Assembly (NCBI RefSeq): GCF_020423045.1
Contig: NZ_CP081943.1
Location: 4,092,001-4,156,000, forward strand
Reading direction: 5' to 3'
Origin: Pseudomonas sp. MM213
Lineage (GTDB): Bacteria > Pseudomonadota > Gammaproteobacteria > Pseudomonadales > Pseudomonadaceae
DNA length: 64,000 bases
Numbering within the stretch: position 1 is the stretch's first letter; every line of letters begins with the position of its first letter. This document shows positions 27,385 to 37,849 of the stretch, piece by piece. The position numbers and the translations under genes were made by a program. Under the pieces are notes generated by a model, which was given only the letters and a program-made list of their open reading frames with translations, had not been told where the DNA came from and ran no database searches.

Positions 27385-29382
27385 TCAGTCTTCCAGCAGC
27401 TCTTCAGCCTGACCCAGGATGTTTTCCAGGGTGAAGCCGAACTCTTCGAACAAGGCTGGCGCAGGCGCCGACTCGCCGTAGGTGGTCATGCCGATGACGC
27501 GACCTTCCAGGCCCACGTACTTGTACCAGTAGTCCGCGTGAGAGGCTTCGATGGCGATACGGGCGCTGACCTGCAACGGCAGGACCGATTGCTTGTAGTC
27601 GGCGTCCTGGGCATCGAACACGCTGGTGCACGGCATCGAAACGACGCGTACTTTACGACCCTGCTCGGTCAGCTTGTCATAAGCCTGAACCGCCAGGCCG
27701 ACTTCGGAACCGGTGGCGATCAGGATCAGATCAGGCTCGCCTGCACAGTCCTTCAACACGTAACCGCCACGGGAGATCTCTTCGATCTGAATCGCGTTGC
27801 GGGTTTGGTGCTGCAGGTTCTGACGCGAGAAGATCAAGGCCGAAGGACCGTCCTTGCGCTCCAGTGCGCACTTCCAGCTCACCGCCGATTCCACGGCGTC
27901 GGCTGGACGCCAGGTGTCGAGGTTTGGCGTGCAGCGCAGGCTGGCCAGTTGCTCGATAGGCTGGTGAGTCGGGCCGTCTTCGCCCAGACCGATGGAGTCG
28001 TGGGTGTAGACGTGGATCACGCGCTGCTTCATCAAGGCCGACATGCGCACAGCGTTGCGGGCGTATTCCATGAACATCAGGAAGGTCGCGCCGTAAGGCA
28101 CCAGGCCGCCGTGCAAGGCAACGCCGTTCATGATGGCGGTCATGCCGAACTCGCGTACGCCGTAGTACATGTAGTTGCCGCTGGCGTCTTCAGCCGTGAC
28201 GCCTTTGCAGCCTTTCCACAGGGTCAGGTTGGAACCGGCCAGGTCAGCGGAGCCGCCGAGGAACTCAGGCAACAGCGGGCCGAATGCGTTGAGAGCGTTC
28301 TGGCTGGCTTTACGGCTGGCGATGGTTTCGCCTTTGGCAGCGACTTCAGCGATATAAGCATCGGCTTTTTCGGTGAAGTCGGCCGGCAGATCACCGCTCA
28401 GACGACGAATCAGTTCGTTCGCTTCGGTCGGGAAAGCGGCGGAGTAGGCAGCGAAACGCTGGTCCCACTCGGCTTCGGCAGCGCGGCCGGCTTCCTTGGC
28501 GTCCCACTCGGCGTAGATGTCGGCCGGGATTTCGAACGGGCCGTGGTTCCACTTCAGCGCAGTACGGGTCAGTGCGATTTCCGCGTCACCCAATGGGGCG
28601 CCGTGGCAGTCTTCTTTACCTTGCTTGTTCGGCGAACCGAAACCGATGGTGGTCTTGCAGCAGATCAGGGTCGGCTGCGCGCTTTTGCGAGCGGTCTCGA
28701 TGGCGATCTTGATCTCTTCAGGATCATGACCGTCGACGTTGCGGATCACCTGCCAGTTGTAGGCTTCGAAACGCTTCGGCGTGTCATCGGTGAACCAGCC
28801 TTCGACTTCGCCGTCGATGGAGATGCCGTTGTCATCGTAGAAGGCGATCAGCTTGCCCAGGCCCAAAGTACCGGCGAGCGAGCCGACTTCGTGGGAAATG
28901 CCTTCCATCATGCAGCCATCACCCAGGAACACATAGGTGTGGTGGTCAACGATGTTGTGGCCCGGACGGTTGAACTGCGCCGCCAGGACTTTTTCAGCCA
29001 GGGCAAAACCCACGGCGTTGGCCAGACCCTGGCCCAGTGGACCGGTGGTGGTTTCAACGCCCGGGGTGTAGCCGAGCTCCGGGTGACCCGGGGTGCGGCT
29101 GTGCAGTTGACGGAATTGCTTCAGGTCATCGATCGACAGGTCGTAACCGGTCAGGTGCAGCAGCGAGTAGATCAGCATCGAGCCGTGGCCGTTGGACAGC
29201 ACGAAGCGGTCACGGTCGGCGAACGATGGATTGCTCGGGTTGTGCTTCAGGTAGTCACGCCAAAGTACTTCGGCGATATCCGCCATACCCATCGGGGCAC
29301 CGGGATGGCCGCTGTTGGCTTTTTGCACGGCATCCATGCTGAGGGCACGAATGGCGTTGGCACGCTCACGACGGCTGGGCAT
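27385..29382 (-). CDS. tkt: Transketolase
   Basis: Thiamine-diphosphate enzyme moving two-carbon units in the pentose phosphate pathway. The product is 665 aa. Visible motifs: [17 protein letters not shown], the ThDP motif [21 protein letters not shown] with the later [11 protein letters not shown] segment, and [10 protein letters not shown]. Start ATG 29382 ([17 protein letters not shown]) has AGGAGAT upstream; the reading frame extends to 29460 without a ribosome site. It is first in the minus-strand run tkt-epd-pgk-fba. Confidence 0.97.
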   Translation of the reverse strand: MPSRRERANAIRALSMDAVQKANSGHPGAPMGMADIAEVLWRDYLKHNPSNPSFADRDRFVLSNGHGSMLIYSLLHLTGYDLSIDDLKQFRQLHSRTPGHPELGYTPGVETTTGPLGQGLANAVGFALAEKVLAAQFNRPGHNIVDHHTYVFLGDGCMMEGISHEVGSLAGTLGLGKLIAFYDDNGISIDGEVEGWFTDDTPKRFEAYNWQVIRNVDGHDPEEIKIAIETARKSAQPTLICCKTTIGFGSPNKQGKEDCHGAPLGDAEIALTRTALKWNHGPFEIPADIYAEWDAKEAGRAAEAEWDQRFAAYSAAFPTEANELIRRLSGDLPADFTEKADAYIAEVAAKGETIASRKASQNALNAFGPLLPEFLGGSADLAGSNLTLWKGCKGVTAEDASGNYMYYGVREFGMTAIMNGVALHGGLVPYGATFLMFMEYARNAVRMSALMKQRVIHVYTHDSIGLGEDGPTHQPIEQLASLRCTPNLDTWRPADAVESAVSWKCALERKDGPSALIFSRQNLQHQTRNAIQIEEISRGGYVLKDCAGEPDLILIATGSEVGLAVQAYDKLTEQGRKVRVVSMPCTSVFDAQDADYKQSVLPLQVSARIAIEASHADYWYKYVGLEGRVIGMTTYGESAPAPALFEEFGFTLENILGQAEELLED

Positions 29383-29574
29383 CGCTGATCTCCTAGGGTT
29401 TGAATAAAACGAAACGGAAAAAAGGCGAGCATTTTCCCTCACAGGCATGCCTCGCGGCAATGACAGATAGTCATCTGAAGGCGTTTTTCCAATGGATAAA
29501 GACGGTTTCGGCTGGTGAAACCTTTCTGCTATTCGTTTGTAGAGTGGAACAAGTCATCAGAAGTGCCACCCATC

Positions 29575-29604
29575 GAGCAATATCAAAACTTTTTGATATT
29601 GCTC
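29575..29604. promoter_or_regulatory. Perfect inverted repeat, likely operator of the ArsR-type regulator
   Basis: Two perfect 14-base arms, GAGCAATATCAAAA (29575-29588) and TTTTGATATTGCTC (29591-29604), are separated by CT. The repeat sits just upstream of the proposed promoter of the ArsR-methyltransferase gene. ArsR-family proteins bind such AT-rich dyads as dimers. There is no following T-run that would make it a terminator. Confidence 0.75.
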
Positions 29605-29633
29605 TTGCGGTACTTTCTGACCGTCACTAGACT
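29605..29633 (+). promoter_or_regulatory. Putative promoter of the regulator-metK operon
   Basis: TTGCGG (29605-29610) and TAGACT (29628-29633) are spaced by 17 bases. The predicted start site lies near 29640, only a few bases before the ATG at 29643, and there is no ribosome site there, so the message may be leaderless. The operator-like palindrome ends exactly where this -35 begins. Confidence 0.45.
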
Positions 29634-29642
29634 GCTGGCCCT

Positions 29643-30638
29643 ATGAATTTACGCGTGCCTTCCATTCAACATGACGAGTGCGATGAGCTGGCGGCCCTGT
29701 GCAAGGCCGGTGGCGATCCTCTGCGGCTGAATGTATTGCGCGCGCTGGCCAACGACTCGTTTGGCGTACTCGAACTGGCGCAGATCTTCGGTATTGGCCA
29801 GTCGGGCATGAGTCATCACCTCAAGGTACTGGCCCAGGCTGACCTGGTGGCAACGCGCCGTGAAGGCAACGCGATTTTCTACCGTCGCGCCCTGCCCCAC
29901 ACTGACCTGCTCGGCGGCAAGTTGCACGCCGCGCTGCTCGAAGAAGTGGACAACCTGACCCTGCCTGCCGATGTGCAGTCGCGGATCGGCCAGGTCCACG
30001 GGCAACGTGCAGCGGCCAGCCAGGATTTTTTCTCACGGGTCGCGGAGAAGTTTCGCGCCCAGCAAGACCTGATTGCCGGCCTGCCGCAGTACCGCGAAAG
30101 CGTGGTGGCCTTGCTCGACAAATTGAGCTTCAGCGAAGGCGCCACGGCCATTGAAGTCGGCCCTGGCGACGGTGCTTTTCTGCCGGAACTGGCGCGCCGT
30201 TTCACTCACGTCACCGCGCTGGACAACAGCCAGGCGATGCTCGAATTGGCGCGACAGGTCTGCGAACGTGAAACGCTGGCTAACGTCAGCCTGCAACTGG
30301 CCGATGCATTGAATGGCGTAAGCCTCAAGGCCGATTGCGTTGTACTGAACATGGTGCTGCACCACTTTGCCGCACCGGCCGATGCGCTCAAGCACATGGC
30401 CAAATTGCTGCAACCGGGCGGTAGCCTGCTTGTGACAGAGTTATGTAGCCACAACCAGAGTTGGGCCAGGGAGGCCTGCGGTGATCTCTGGTTGGGGTTT
30501 GAACAGGACGATCTGGCCCGTTGGGCCACCGCTGCGGGACTCGTTCCCGGGGAAAGCCTCTATGTAGGCTTACGTAATGGTTTCCAGATTCAGGTCCGCC
30601 ACTTTCAGCGGCCAACTGGCGACACTCACCATCGGTAA
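29643..30638 (+). CDS. ArsR-family regulator fused to a SAM-methyltransferase domain (SahR-like)
   Basis: A 331-aa protein with two domains. Residues about 10-95 form an ArsR winged helix (DPLRLNVLRALANDSFGVLELAQIFGIGQSGMSHHLKVLAQADLVATRREG). Residues about 150-320 form a class I methyltransferase fold with motif I AIEVGPGDGAFLPELA and the acidic VTALDNSQAMLELAR. No metal-binding Cys cluster of the SmtB type is evident in the first domain. Located 18 bases before metK, it is a good candidate for the S-adenosylhomocysteine-sensing regulator SahR, in which the methyltransferase-like domain is the sensor. That assignment is inferred from architecture and context. Confidence 0.85.
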   Translation: MNLRVPSIQHDECDELAALCKAGGDPLRLNVLRALANDSFGVLELAQIFGIGQSGMSHHLKVLAQADLVATRREGNAIFYRRALPHTDLLGGKLHAALLEEVDNLTLPADVQSRIGQVHGQRAAASQDFFSRVAEKFRAQQDLIAGLPQYRESVVALLDKLSFSEGATAIEVGPGDGAFLPELARRFTHVTALDNSQAMLELARQVCERETLANVSLQLADALNGVSLKADCVVLNMVLHHFAAPADALKHMAKLLQPGGSLLVTELCSHNQSWAREACGDLWLGFEQDDLARWATAAGLVPGESLYVGLRNGFQIQVRHFQRPTGDTHHR

Positions 30639-30656
30639 ATTCAGGAAAAAATCGAG

Positions 30657-31847
30657 ATGAGCGAATACTCCCTCTTCACCTCCGAGTCCGTGTCTGAAGG
30701 GCATCCGGACAAAATCGCCGACCAGATTTCCGATGCGGTGCTGGACGCCATCATTGCTGAAGACAAGTTCGCCCGTGTGGCGTGCGAAACGCTGGTAAAA
30801 ACCGGCGTGGCAATCATCGCAGGTGAAGTCACCACGTCGGCCTGGGTCGACCTGGAAGAAATCGTGCGTAACGTCATTCTGGACATCGGCTACAACAGCT
30901 CCGATGTCGGCTTCGACGGCGCCACTTGCGGTGTGATGAACATCATCGGCAAGCAGTCCCCTGACATCAACCAGGGTGTTGACCGTGCCAAGCCTGAAGA
31001 TCAGGGCGCCGGCGACCAGGGCCTGATGTTCGGCTACGCCAGCAACGAAACCGACGTGCTGATGCCAGCACCGATCACCTTCTCGCATCAGCTGGTTCAG
31101 CGCCAGGCCGAAGCCCGTAAATCCGGCCTGCTGCCTTGGCTGCGCCCGGACGCCAAGTCGCAAGTGACTTGCCGTTACGAAGGCGGCAAGGTTGTCGGTA
31201 TCGACGCCGTTGTACTGTCGACCCAGCACAACCCTGAAGTGTCGTACAAAGACCTGCGCGAAGGCGTGATGGAGCTGATCGTCAAGCACGTGCTGCCTGC
31301 CGAACTGCTGACCAAAGACACCCAGTTCCACATCAACCCGACTGGCCAGTTCATCATTGGCGGCCCAGTGGGTGACTGCGGTCTGACCGGTCGCAAGATC
31401 ATCGTCGACAGCTACGGCGGCATGGCCCGTCACGGCGGCGGCGCGTTCTCCGGTAAAGATCCATCGAAGGTTGACCGTTCGGCGGCCTACGCCGGTCGTT
31501 ACGTGGCAAAGAACATCGTCGCTGCCGGCCTGGCCGAGCGTTGCGAGATTCAGGTTTCCTACGCGATCGGTGTTGCCCAGCCGACTTCGATCTCGTTGAA
31601 CACCTTCGGCACCGGCAAAATCAGCGACGACAAAATCGTCAAACTGGTTCGCGAAGTGTTCGACCTGCGTCCATACGCAATCACCACCATGCTTGACCTG
31701 CTGCACCCGATGTACCAGGAAACCGCAGCGTACGGCCACTTCGGTCGCACCCCGGCGACCAAGACCGTGGGCGAAGACACCTTCACCACGTTCACCTGGG
31801 AAAAAACCGACCGCGCCGACGACCTGCGTTCGGCTGCCGGCCTGTAA
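30657..31847 (+). CDS. metK: S-adenosylmethionine synthase
   Basis: Makes S-adenosylmethionine from methionine and ATP; cytosolic tetramer. The product is 396 aa. Family motifs: the N-terminal [33 protein letters not shown], the ATP site [12 protein letters not shown] and the P-loop-like [16 protein letters not shown]. It is co-transcribed with the ArsR-methyltransferase regulator (18-base gap) and followed by a strong terminator. I saw no SAM riboswitch in front of it. Confidence 0.98.
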   Translation: MSEYSLFTSESVSEGHPDKIADQISDAVLDAIIAEDKFARVACETLVKTGVAIIAGEVTTSAWVDLEEIVRNVILDIGYNSSDVGFDGATCGVMNIIGKQSPDINQGVDRAKPEDQGAGDQGLMFGYASNETDVLMPAPITFSHQLVQRQAEARKSGLLPWLRPDAKSQVTCRYEGGKVVGIDAVVLSTQHNPEVSYKDLREGVMELIVKHVLPAELLTKDTQFHINPTGQFIIGGPVGDCGLTGRKIIVDSYGGMARHGGGAFSGKDPSKVDRSAAYAGRYVAKNIVAAGLAERCEIQVSYAIGVAQPTSISLNTFGTGKISDDKIVKLVREVFDLRPYAITTMLDLLHPMYQETAAYGHFGRTPATKTVGEDTFTTFTWEKTDRADDLRSAAGL

Positions 31848-31868
31848 GACCTCCCCGGCGGTACCAAA

Positions 31869-31902
31869 AGCCCTGCACGGTTCGCCGTGCGGGGCTTTTT
31901 AT
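31869..31902 (+). terminator. Rho-independent terminator of metK
   Basis: The stem AGCCCTGCACGG / CCGTGCGGGGCT (one G.T pair) with loop TTCG is followed by TTTTTATT. It lies 21 bases after the metK stop. Confidence 0.92.
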
Positions 31903-31930
31903 TGTCTTGCCTTTGAGACCGAGTCGCTCC

Positions 31931-32001
31931 CATCGCCGGCAAGCCGGTCTCGCTCCTACATTGGAATGCATTTCCCTGTAGGAGCGAGCCTGCTCGCGAA
32001 G
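31931..32001. repeat. Mixed REP pair
   Basis: The left unit CATCGCCGGCAAGCCGGTCT and the right unit GAGCGAGCCTGCTCGCGAAG belong to two different REP sub-types, so the pair does not fold as one clean hairpin. Confidence 0.7.
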
Positions 32002-32088
32002 AGGCCAGCCCAGCCACCCGGAAACACCAGGCAAAACACCCACCGTCCCCGCCAGAAAATACTGACTAGCCTTCAAGCATCCCCCTGA

Positions 32089-33777
<1,689 letters not shown>

Positions 33778-33875
33778 CAACCGCAGATACTCGCCCGCCC
33801 GGGAACCCAAAGAGGCCGACGAGCTCAAACGCCCATCGCCCTATCGACCCGATTGCACCTGCACATGGAGCTTTT

Positions 33876-34271
33876 ATGAAATTTCTTTCACCGCTCGCCC
33901 TGCTGACCCTTTGCAGCGTGATGGCCGCGCCACTGATGGCCGTCGAAGAGGCCCCGGGGCTGACCGGTTGTGCCGCCAAGAAACAAGGCATCATCAACCA
34001 GATCGAACTGGCCAAATCCCATGGCAACGCCGAACAGCAGGCAGGCCTGGAAACGGCACTGAGCGAAGTTACCGCGCATTGCACCGACGCTTCGCTGAAG
34101 AAGGAGCGGGAAAACAAGGTCCTCGACGCCAAGCATGAAGTCAGCCAGCGCCAGGCCGACCTCGACAAAGCCATGAAGAAAGGCGACCCCGAGAAGATCA
34201 ACAAGCGCAAAGACAAACTGGCCGAGTCGCGCAAGGAACTGCAAAACGCGCTCGACGAGCTGGATAAATAA
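33876..34271 (+). CDS. DUF1090 family periplasmic protein (YqjC-like)
   Basis: A 131-aa protein with a signal peptide (MKFLSPLALLTLCSVMAAPLMA) and a long charged helical region, probably coiled coil, ending in KLAESRKELQNALDELDK. Two cysteines (TGCAAKKQG and AHCTDASLKKER) match the DUF1090 pattern. ATG 33876 has GGAG about six bases upstream. Function is unknown for the family. Confidence 0.85.
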   Translation: MKFLSPLALLTLCSVMAAPLMAVEEAPGLTGCAAKKQGIINQIELAKSHGNAEQQAGLETALSEVTAHCTDASLKKERENKVLDAKHEVSQRQADLDKAMKKGDPEKINKRKDKLAESRKELQNALDELDK

Positions 34272-34311
34272 GAAAAGGTAAAGTCAGGAATTTGTAGCGT
34301 TCTTCAGGGAG

Positions 34312-34377
34312 CTTCGCGAGCAGGCTCGCTCCCACAGGGGAATGCAATCCTATGTGGAAGCGAGCCTGCTCGCGAAA
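34312..34377. repeat. REP pair (GCGAGCAGGCTCGCTCCCAC type)
   Basis: Inverted REP units; the right arm has A in place of G (TGTGGAAGCGAGCCTGCTCG), so the hairpin has a mismatch. Confidence 0.82.
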
Positions 34378-34399
34378 GCGTCAGCAAGAGCGCTGCAAA

Positions 34400-34849
34400 T
34401 CAATGATCCCGAAACTCTTTATGGCACGCACTGCAGGCATCTTCGACCTTCTGCACCGCCGGCCCCAGGTTGCTGGCCTTGTATGGCTGAACCTTGCTGG
34501 CAATCACCAATTCACCGGTGGCGGCTTCAAGGGTGCGGGCCATTTCCTGAAAGCGTGCCTGTTTCTGCCACACGTCGCCCTTGGCGCTGGTGTGATCTTC
34601 TTCGCGCACCTGCGGAAAATGCTTCCACGGTTCCTGGGACAGCGCATCGAGTTTCACCGCGCCGTCAGCGAATTTCGGGCCGTCGAATGGAATGCGGCCG
34701 CGCAACATGCCACCCAGGTCTTCGCCGGTCTTGAGCATTTGCTTGAAGATTGCCTTGCGCTGGCCCAGTGGCGAATTCGGATCGACACCGCCGCACGCGG
34801 ACAAGGTCAGGCAGGCCAGCAATACAACGGAAAGTCTTTTAAGAGTCAT
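34400..34849 (-). CDS. Cytochrome c-prime family lipoprotein
   Basis: A 149-aa protein with lipoprotein signal MTLKRLSVVLLACLTLSAC (lipobox LSAC) and a single C-terminal haem-binding CSACH near residue 143, the arrangement of cytochrome c-prime proteins (four-helix bundle, haem site at the end). It is expected to be anchored in the membrane facing the periplasm. Such proteins bind NO or transfer electrons, but the role here is unknown. It is convergent with DUF1090 and divergent from mltA. Confidence 0.83.
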   Translation of the reverse strand: MTLKRLSVVLLACLTLSACGGVDPNSPLGQRKAIFKQMLKTGEDLGGMLRGRIPFDGPKFADGAVKLDALSQEPWKHFPQVREEDHTSAKGDVWQKQARFQEMARTLEAATGELVIASKVQPYKASNLGPAVQKVEDACSACHKEFRDH

Positions 34850-34977
34850 GGTGGCTTCAGGTCACGGGAAACGGCGGCCAGTATCCTCGCGTCATCGGCA
34901 AAGACCAATAGCCCTATTATCAATACGGGTTGTTTGAGCGCATGGAGCACTCAGGCAACCGACAAAGGAATTACTCC

Positions 34978-36162
34978 ATGAACAGCCGTTTCAAGGCATG
35001 GCGTCACCGCCTCGCCTGGACCCTCCCGATGGTGGCCGTGCTCGCAGGCTGCACCGGCGGTGACAACAACAAACCCAAGACTCACGCGCTGGCGACTTAT
35101 TCCAGCGCCACCTGGGAAGCCCTGCCGACGGTGTCCGATAACGACCTGGTCGCCGGTTTCGGTTCATGGCGCAGCGCCTGCACCCGACTCAAGGCCGACC
35201 CGATCTGGGGCTCTACCTGTGCCGCTGCCACCAACGTGCCGCAAACCGCCAGTGACATTCGCGGTTTCCTCAAACAGAACCTCGACGTCTACGGCCTGCG
35301 CGCCGCCAACGACAATCCCAACGGCTTGATCACCGGTTACTACGAGCCGGTCTACCCCGGCAGCCTGACCCAAACTGCCGTGGCGAACATCCCGGTGTAC
35401 GGGGTTCCAGAGGACATGATCATCGTCTCTCTGGACAGCATCTACCCGGAGCTCAAAGGCAAACGCCTGCGCGGACGGCTCGAAGGTCGCGTGCTCAAGC
35501 CTTACGACGATGCGGCAACCATCGAAACCAAAGGGGTCAAGGCGCCGGTCGTGGCGTGGCTGACCGATCCGATGAACCTGCAATTCCTGCAAATCCAGGG
35601 TTCCGGTCGCATTCAGCTCGACGATGGCCGCCAGTTGCGCATTGCGTATGCCGACCAGAACGGCCATCCGTATCGCCCCATCGGCCGCTGGCTGGTAGAG
35701 CAAGGCGAACTGAAGAAAGAAGACGTGACCATGGGCGCAATCAGCGACTGGGCCAAGGCCAATCCGGCGCGCATTCCGGAACTGCTCGGCAGCAACCCGA
35801 GCTATGTGTTCTTCACCCGCAACCCGGACAGCAATGAAGGCCCTCGCGGCTCGCTGAACGTACCGCTGACGGCGGGTTACAGCGCAGCAGTGGATCGCAA
35901 AGTGATTCCGCTGGGCAGCCTGTTGTGGTTATCCACAACGCGGCCGGACGGCACCGCGCTTGTTCGCCCGGTGGCGGCTCAAGACACTGGCGGCGCGATT
36001 GCCGGTGAAGTCCGTGCGGATTTGTTCTGGGGCACTGGCGAAGCAGCGGGGCAACTGGCTGGCGACATGAAACAGCAGGGGCAGATCTGGATGCTCTGGC
36101 CCAAAGGCGCGGCCTTGCCGCAAGTGCCTCAGGTGGCTGATGCGGTTAAAGCCAACCCTTAA
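34978..36162 (+). CDS. mltA: Membrane-bound lytic murein transglycosylase A
   Basis: Outer-membrane lipoprotein cleaving peptidoglycan glycan strands with formation of 1,6-anhydro-MurNAc. The product is 394 aa. Lipobox VLAGC at residues about 19-23. The MltA domain contains GLITGYYEPVYPGS and PMNLQFLQIQGSGRIQLDDG; the C-terminal 3D domain contains the catalytic aspartate in PVAAQDTGGAIAGEVRADLFWG. ATG 34978 follows AAGGAA (34965-34970); the ATG codons upstream are not supported. Confidence 0.95.
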   Translation: MNSRFKAWRHRLAWTLPMVAVLAGCTGGDNNKPKTHALATYSSATWEALPTVSDNDLVAGFGSWRSACTRLKADPIWGSTCAAATNVPQTASDIRGFLKQNLDVYGLRAANDNPNGLITGYYEPVYPGSLTQTAVANIPVYGVPEDMIIVSLDSIYPELKGKRLRGRLEGRVLKPYDDAATIETKGVKAPVVAWLTDPMNLQFLQIQGSGRIQLDDGRQLRIAYADQNGHPYRPIGRWLVEQGELKKEDVTMGAISDWAKANPARIPELLGSNPSYVFFTRNPDSNEGPRGSLNVPLTAGYSAAVDRKVIPLGSLLWLSTTRPDGTALVRPVAAQDTGGAIAGEVRADLFWGTGEAAGQLAGDMKQQGQIWMLWPKGAALPQVPQVADAVKANP

Positions 36163-36186
36163 TTACTGTGGCGGCAGATAGATAGC

Positions 36187-36280
36187 TTTCGCGGGCAAGC
36201 CACGCTCCTACAGGGATCTGCGTCGATCACACAATTGTGATCGACGCAGATCCCTGTAGGAGCGTGGCTTGCCCGCGAAG
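36187..36280. repeat. REP pair forming a perfect 43-bp-arm hairpin
   Basis: REP arms (TTCGCGGGCAAGCCACGCTC and its mirror) are joined by a centre that is itself mirrored: GGGATCTGCGTCGATCAC and GTGATCGACGCAGATCCC surround the loop ACAATT (36231-36236). The arms match without a mismatch over about 43 bases. It lies between the convergent genes mltA and MAPEG. Confidence 0.93.
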
Positions 36281-36306
36281 GGGCCAAAATAAACACCGCA
36301 GATATG

Positions 36307-36690
36307 TCAGACCGAAATCACAAAGAAACTCACGATCAACCCCATCCCCACAAACCACACCAGCGACCGCAGAATCGCCCAGTCTGCCAGGTAGCAAATG
36401 ATGTACAGCAGACGGCTGGTGATGAACAACACCGACAGCACATTGATCGTCACCAGCTCGGCGTTGCCGGCCAGGTGGGCCACGATCACCGCCGCCGCGA
36501 ACGCCGGGGTCACTTCGAAACTGTTCAATTGCGCCGCGTAGGCGCGCCGGCCCAAACCATTCAGTGACTCGAGAAAATCCCGGGGATCATGGTTGTCTTT
36601 CAGTCCAAAACGGCCACTGATCTTGGCAATCCCCACGCAGAGATAGGGCAGGAAGAACGCAATCAAAATGCACCACAGAGCAACCGTCAT
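36307..36690 (-). CDS. MAPEG family membrane protein
   Basis: A 127-aa integral membrane protein with four hydrophobic helices and the MAPEG pattern: NHDPRDFLESLNGLGRRAYAAQLNSFEVTPAFAAAV holds the E-x-x-P/N-x-x-E-like segment between helices 1 and 2, and TSRLLYIICYLADW follows. Eukaryotic members are glutathione- or eicosanoid-related; bacterial functions are mostly undefined. AAAGGGA precedes ATG 36690. It lies 41 bases after the EamA transporter gene, on the same strand. Confidence 0.85.
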   Translation of the reverse strand: MTVALWCILIAFFLPYLCVGIAKISGRFGLKDNHDPRDFLESLNGLGRRAYAAQLNSFEVTPAFAAAVIVAHLAGNAELVTINVLSVLFITSRLLYIICYLADWAILRSLVWFVGMGLIVSFFVISV

Positions 36691-36731
36691 ATCGCAGTCC
36701 CTTTCTTCGAGTTATAAATTCCGGATTCCGG

Positions 36732-37565
36732 TCAAAACTTCATCACCAACATGCCGATCAGCACCAGCCCACAGGCCAAGAGCCGCGGCCGACCGAAAGG
36801 TTCTTTCAGATAGCGCATGCCAAACAGCACCACCAGAATCACGCTGATCTCGCGCAATGCCGCCGCTTCTGCAATCGACCCCAGCTGCATCGCCCACAGC
36901 ACCAGAGCGTAGCTGAACAACACGCAGAACCCGACCGCCAATCCCAAGCGCCATTGTTCACGCCAGAACAGCATGAACGCCGGCCGCTTGCGCACCAACG
37001 CCAGCAGCGGAAACGGCCAGGCGCTGAGCAACGTCACCCAGACCAGGTAGTCCAGCGGATGCGACCAGCGCCGCAACGCCTGGCCATCGATAAAGGTGTA
37101 GCAGCCAATGCACAGGCCAATCAGCGCCACCACCGGCAGCATCGACCACGGCAAACGCGTACCGCCACCGCCCTGCCACAGCAGGCACAGCATGCCCAAC
37201 GGGATGAGCAGAATTCCGAAGATCTGCTGATTCGTCAGCACCTCCCCGGCAAAGATCAGCGTCAAGGCCAGCACCACTAACGGCGACAAGCCACGCATCA
37301 GCGGGTACACCAAACCGAGATCACCCACTCGATAGGCCTGAATCAGCAGGTAGCGATAAAGCAATTCGAATGCGGCCGATGCGAGAATCCATGGCCAGAT
37401 TTCAATCGGTGGCAGCGCCACGAACGGCAGCATCAGCGCGACAAAAAGCATCGCCACGCTGTCCATGCAGGCCACGACCAACAACCGTTCCGCACTGAAT
37501 TTAATCAGGGTGTTCCACGCCGCGTGCAACAGCGCCGCCACCAACACCAACGCCGTCGCAAGCAC
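36732..37565 (-). CDS. EamA-family (DMT) transporter
   Basis: A 277-aa protein with ten hydrophobic helices in two EamA repeats; repeat 1 begins AALLHAAWNTLIKF and repeat 2 ends AALREISVILVVLFGMRYLKEPF, the usual EamA signature. GTG 37565 (VLATALVLVAALLHAAW) is chosen as start because AAAGGAG lies six bases upstream; the longer reading to 37607 would begin before that site. Substrate unknown, probably an amino acid or another small metabolite. It is the upstream member of a unit with the MAPEG gene. Confidence 0.83.
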   Translation of the reverse strand: MLATALVLVAALLHAAWNTLIKFSAERLLVVACMDSVAMLFVALMLPFVALPPIEIWPWILASAAFELLYRYLLIQAYRVGDLGLVYPLMRGLSPLVVLALTLIFAGEVLTNQQIFGILLIPLGMLCLLWQGGGGTRLPWSMLPVVALIGLCIGCYTFIDGQALRRWSHPLDYLVWVTLLSAWPFPLLALVRKRPAFMLFWREQWRLGLAVGFCVLFSYALVLWAMQLGSIAEAAALREISVILVVLFGMRYLKEPFGRPRLLACGLVLIGMLVMKF

Positions 37566-37595
37566 GGCACACTCCTTTTGTTCATCATCCTCACC

Positions 37596-37667
37596 CTGTA
37601 GGAGCACGGCTTGCCGGCGAAGGCGTACTTCAGACCGCTTTCGCCGGCAAGCCGTGCTCCTACAGGG
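37596..37667. repeat. REP pair (GCACGGCTTGCCGGCGAA type)
   Basis: Inverted units with arms CTGTAGGAGCACGGCTTGCC and its complement; a different inner stem (GCCGGC) from the GCGGGC family. Confidence 0.84.
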
Positions 37668-37849
37668 ACGGGGGAGATTATTGATTCGCCATATGTCAGC
37701 AGCTGTTTATACTGCAAGCGACCACGCCGCACTCAGTTGCGCACAGACTAATTCCAATAATTTCTGCCATGGCCCGTTCTCCTCGAGAACGGTCGTCGGC
37801 CTGCGTATGCCTGATCACAGCGTCAAGACTACCGACAGAGACCTTGCGC

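Noticed and set aside
29575..29604. The dyad as a terminator for either neighbour
   Set aside because: No T-run follows on either strand, and it is directly upstream of divergent starts, not after a gene end.
30639..30656. Possible SAM riboswitch before metK
   Set aside because: Only 18 bases separate the regulator stop and metK; there is no room for an aptamer, and none was seen in 29383-29642.
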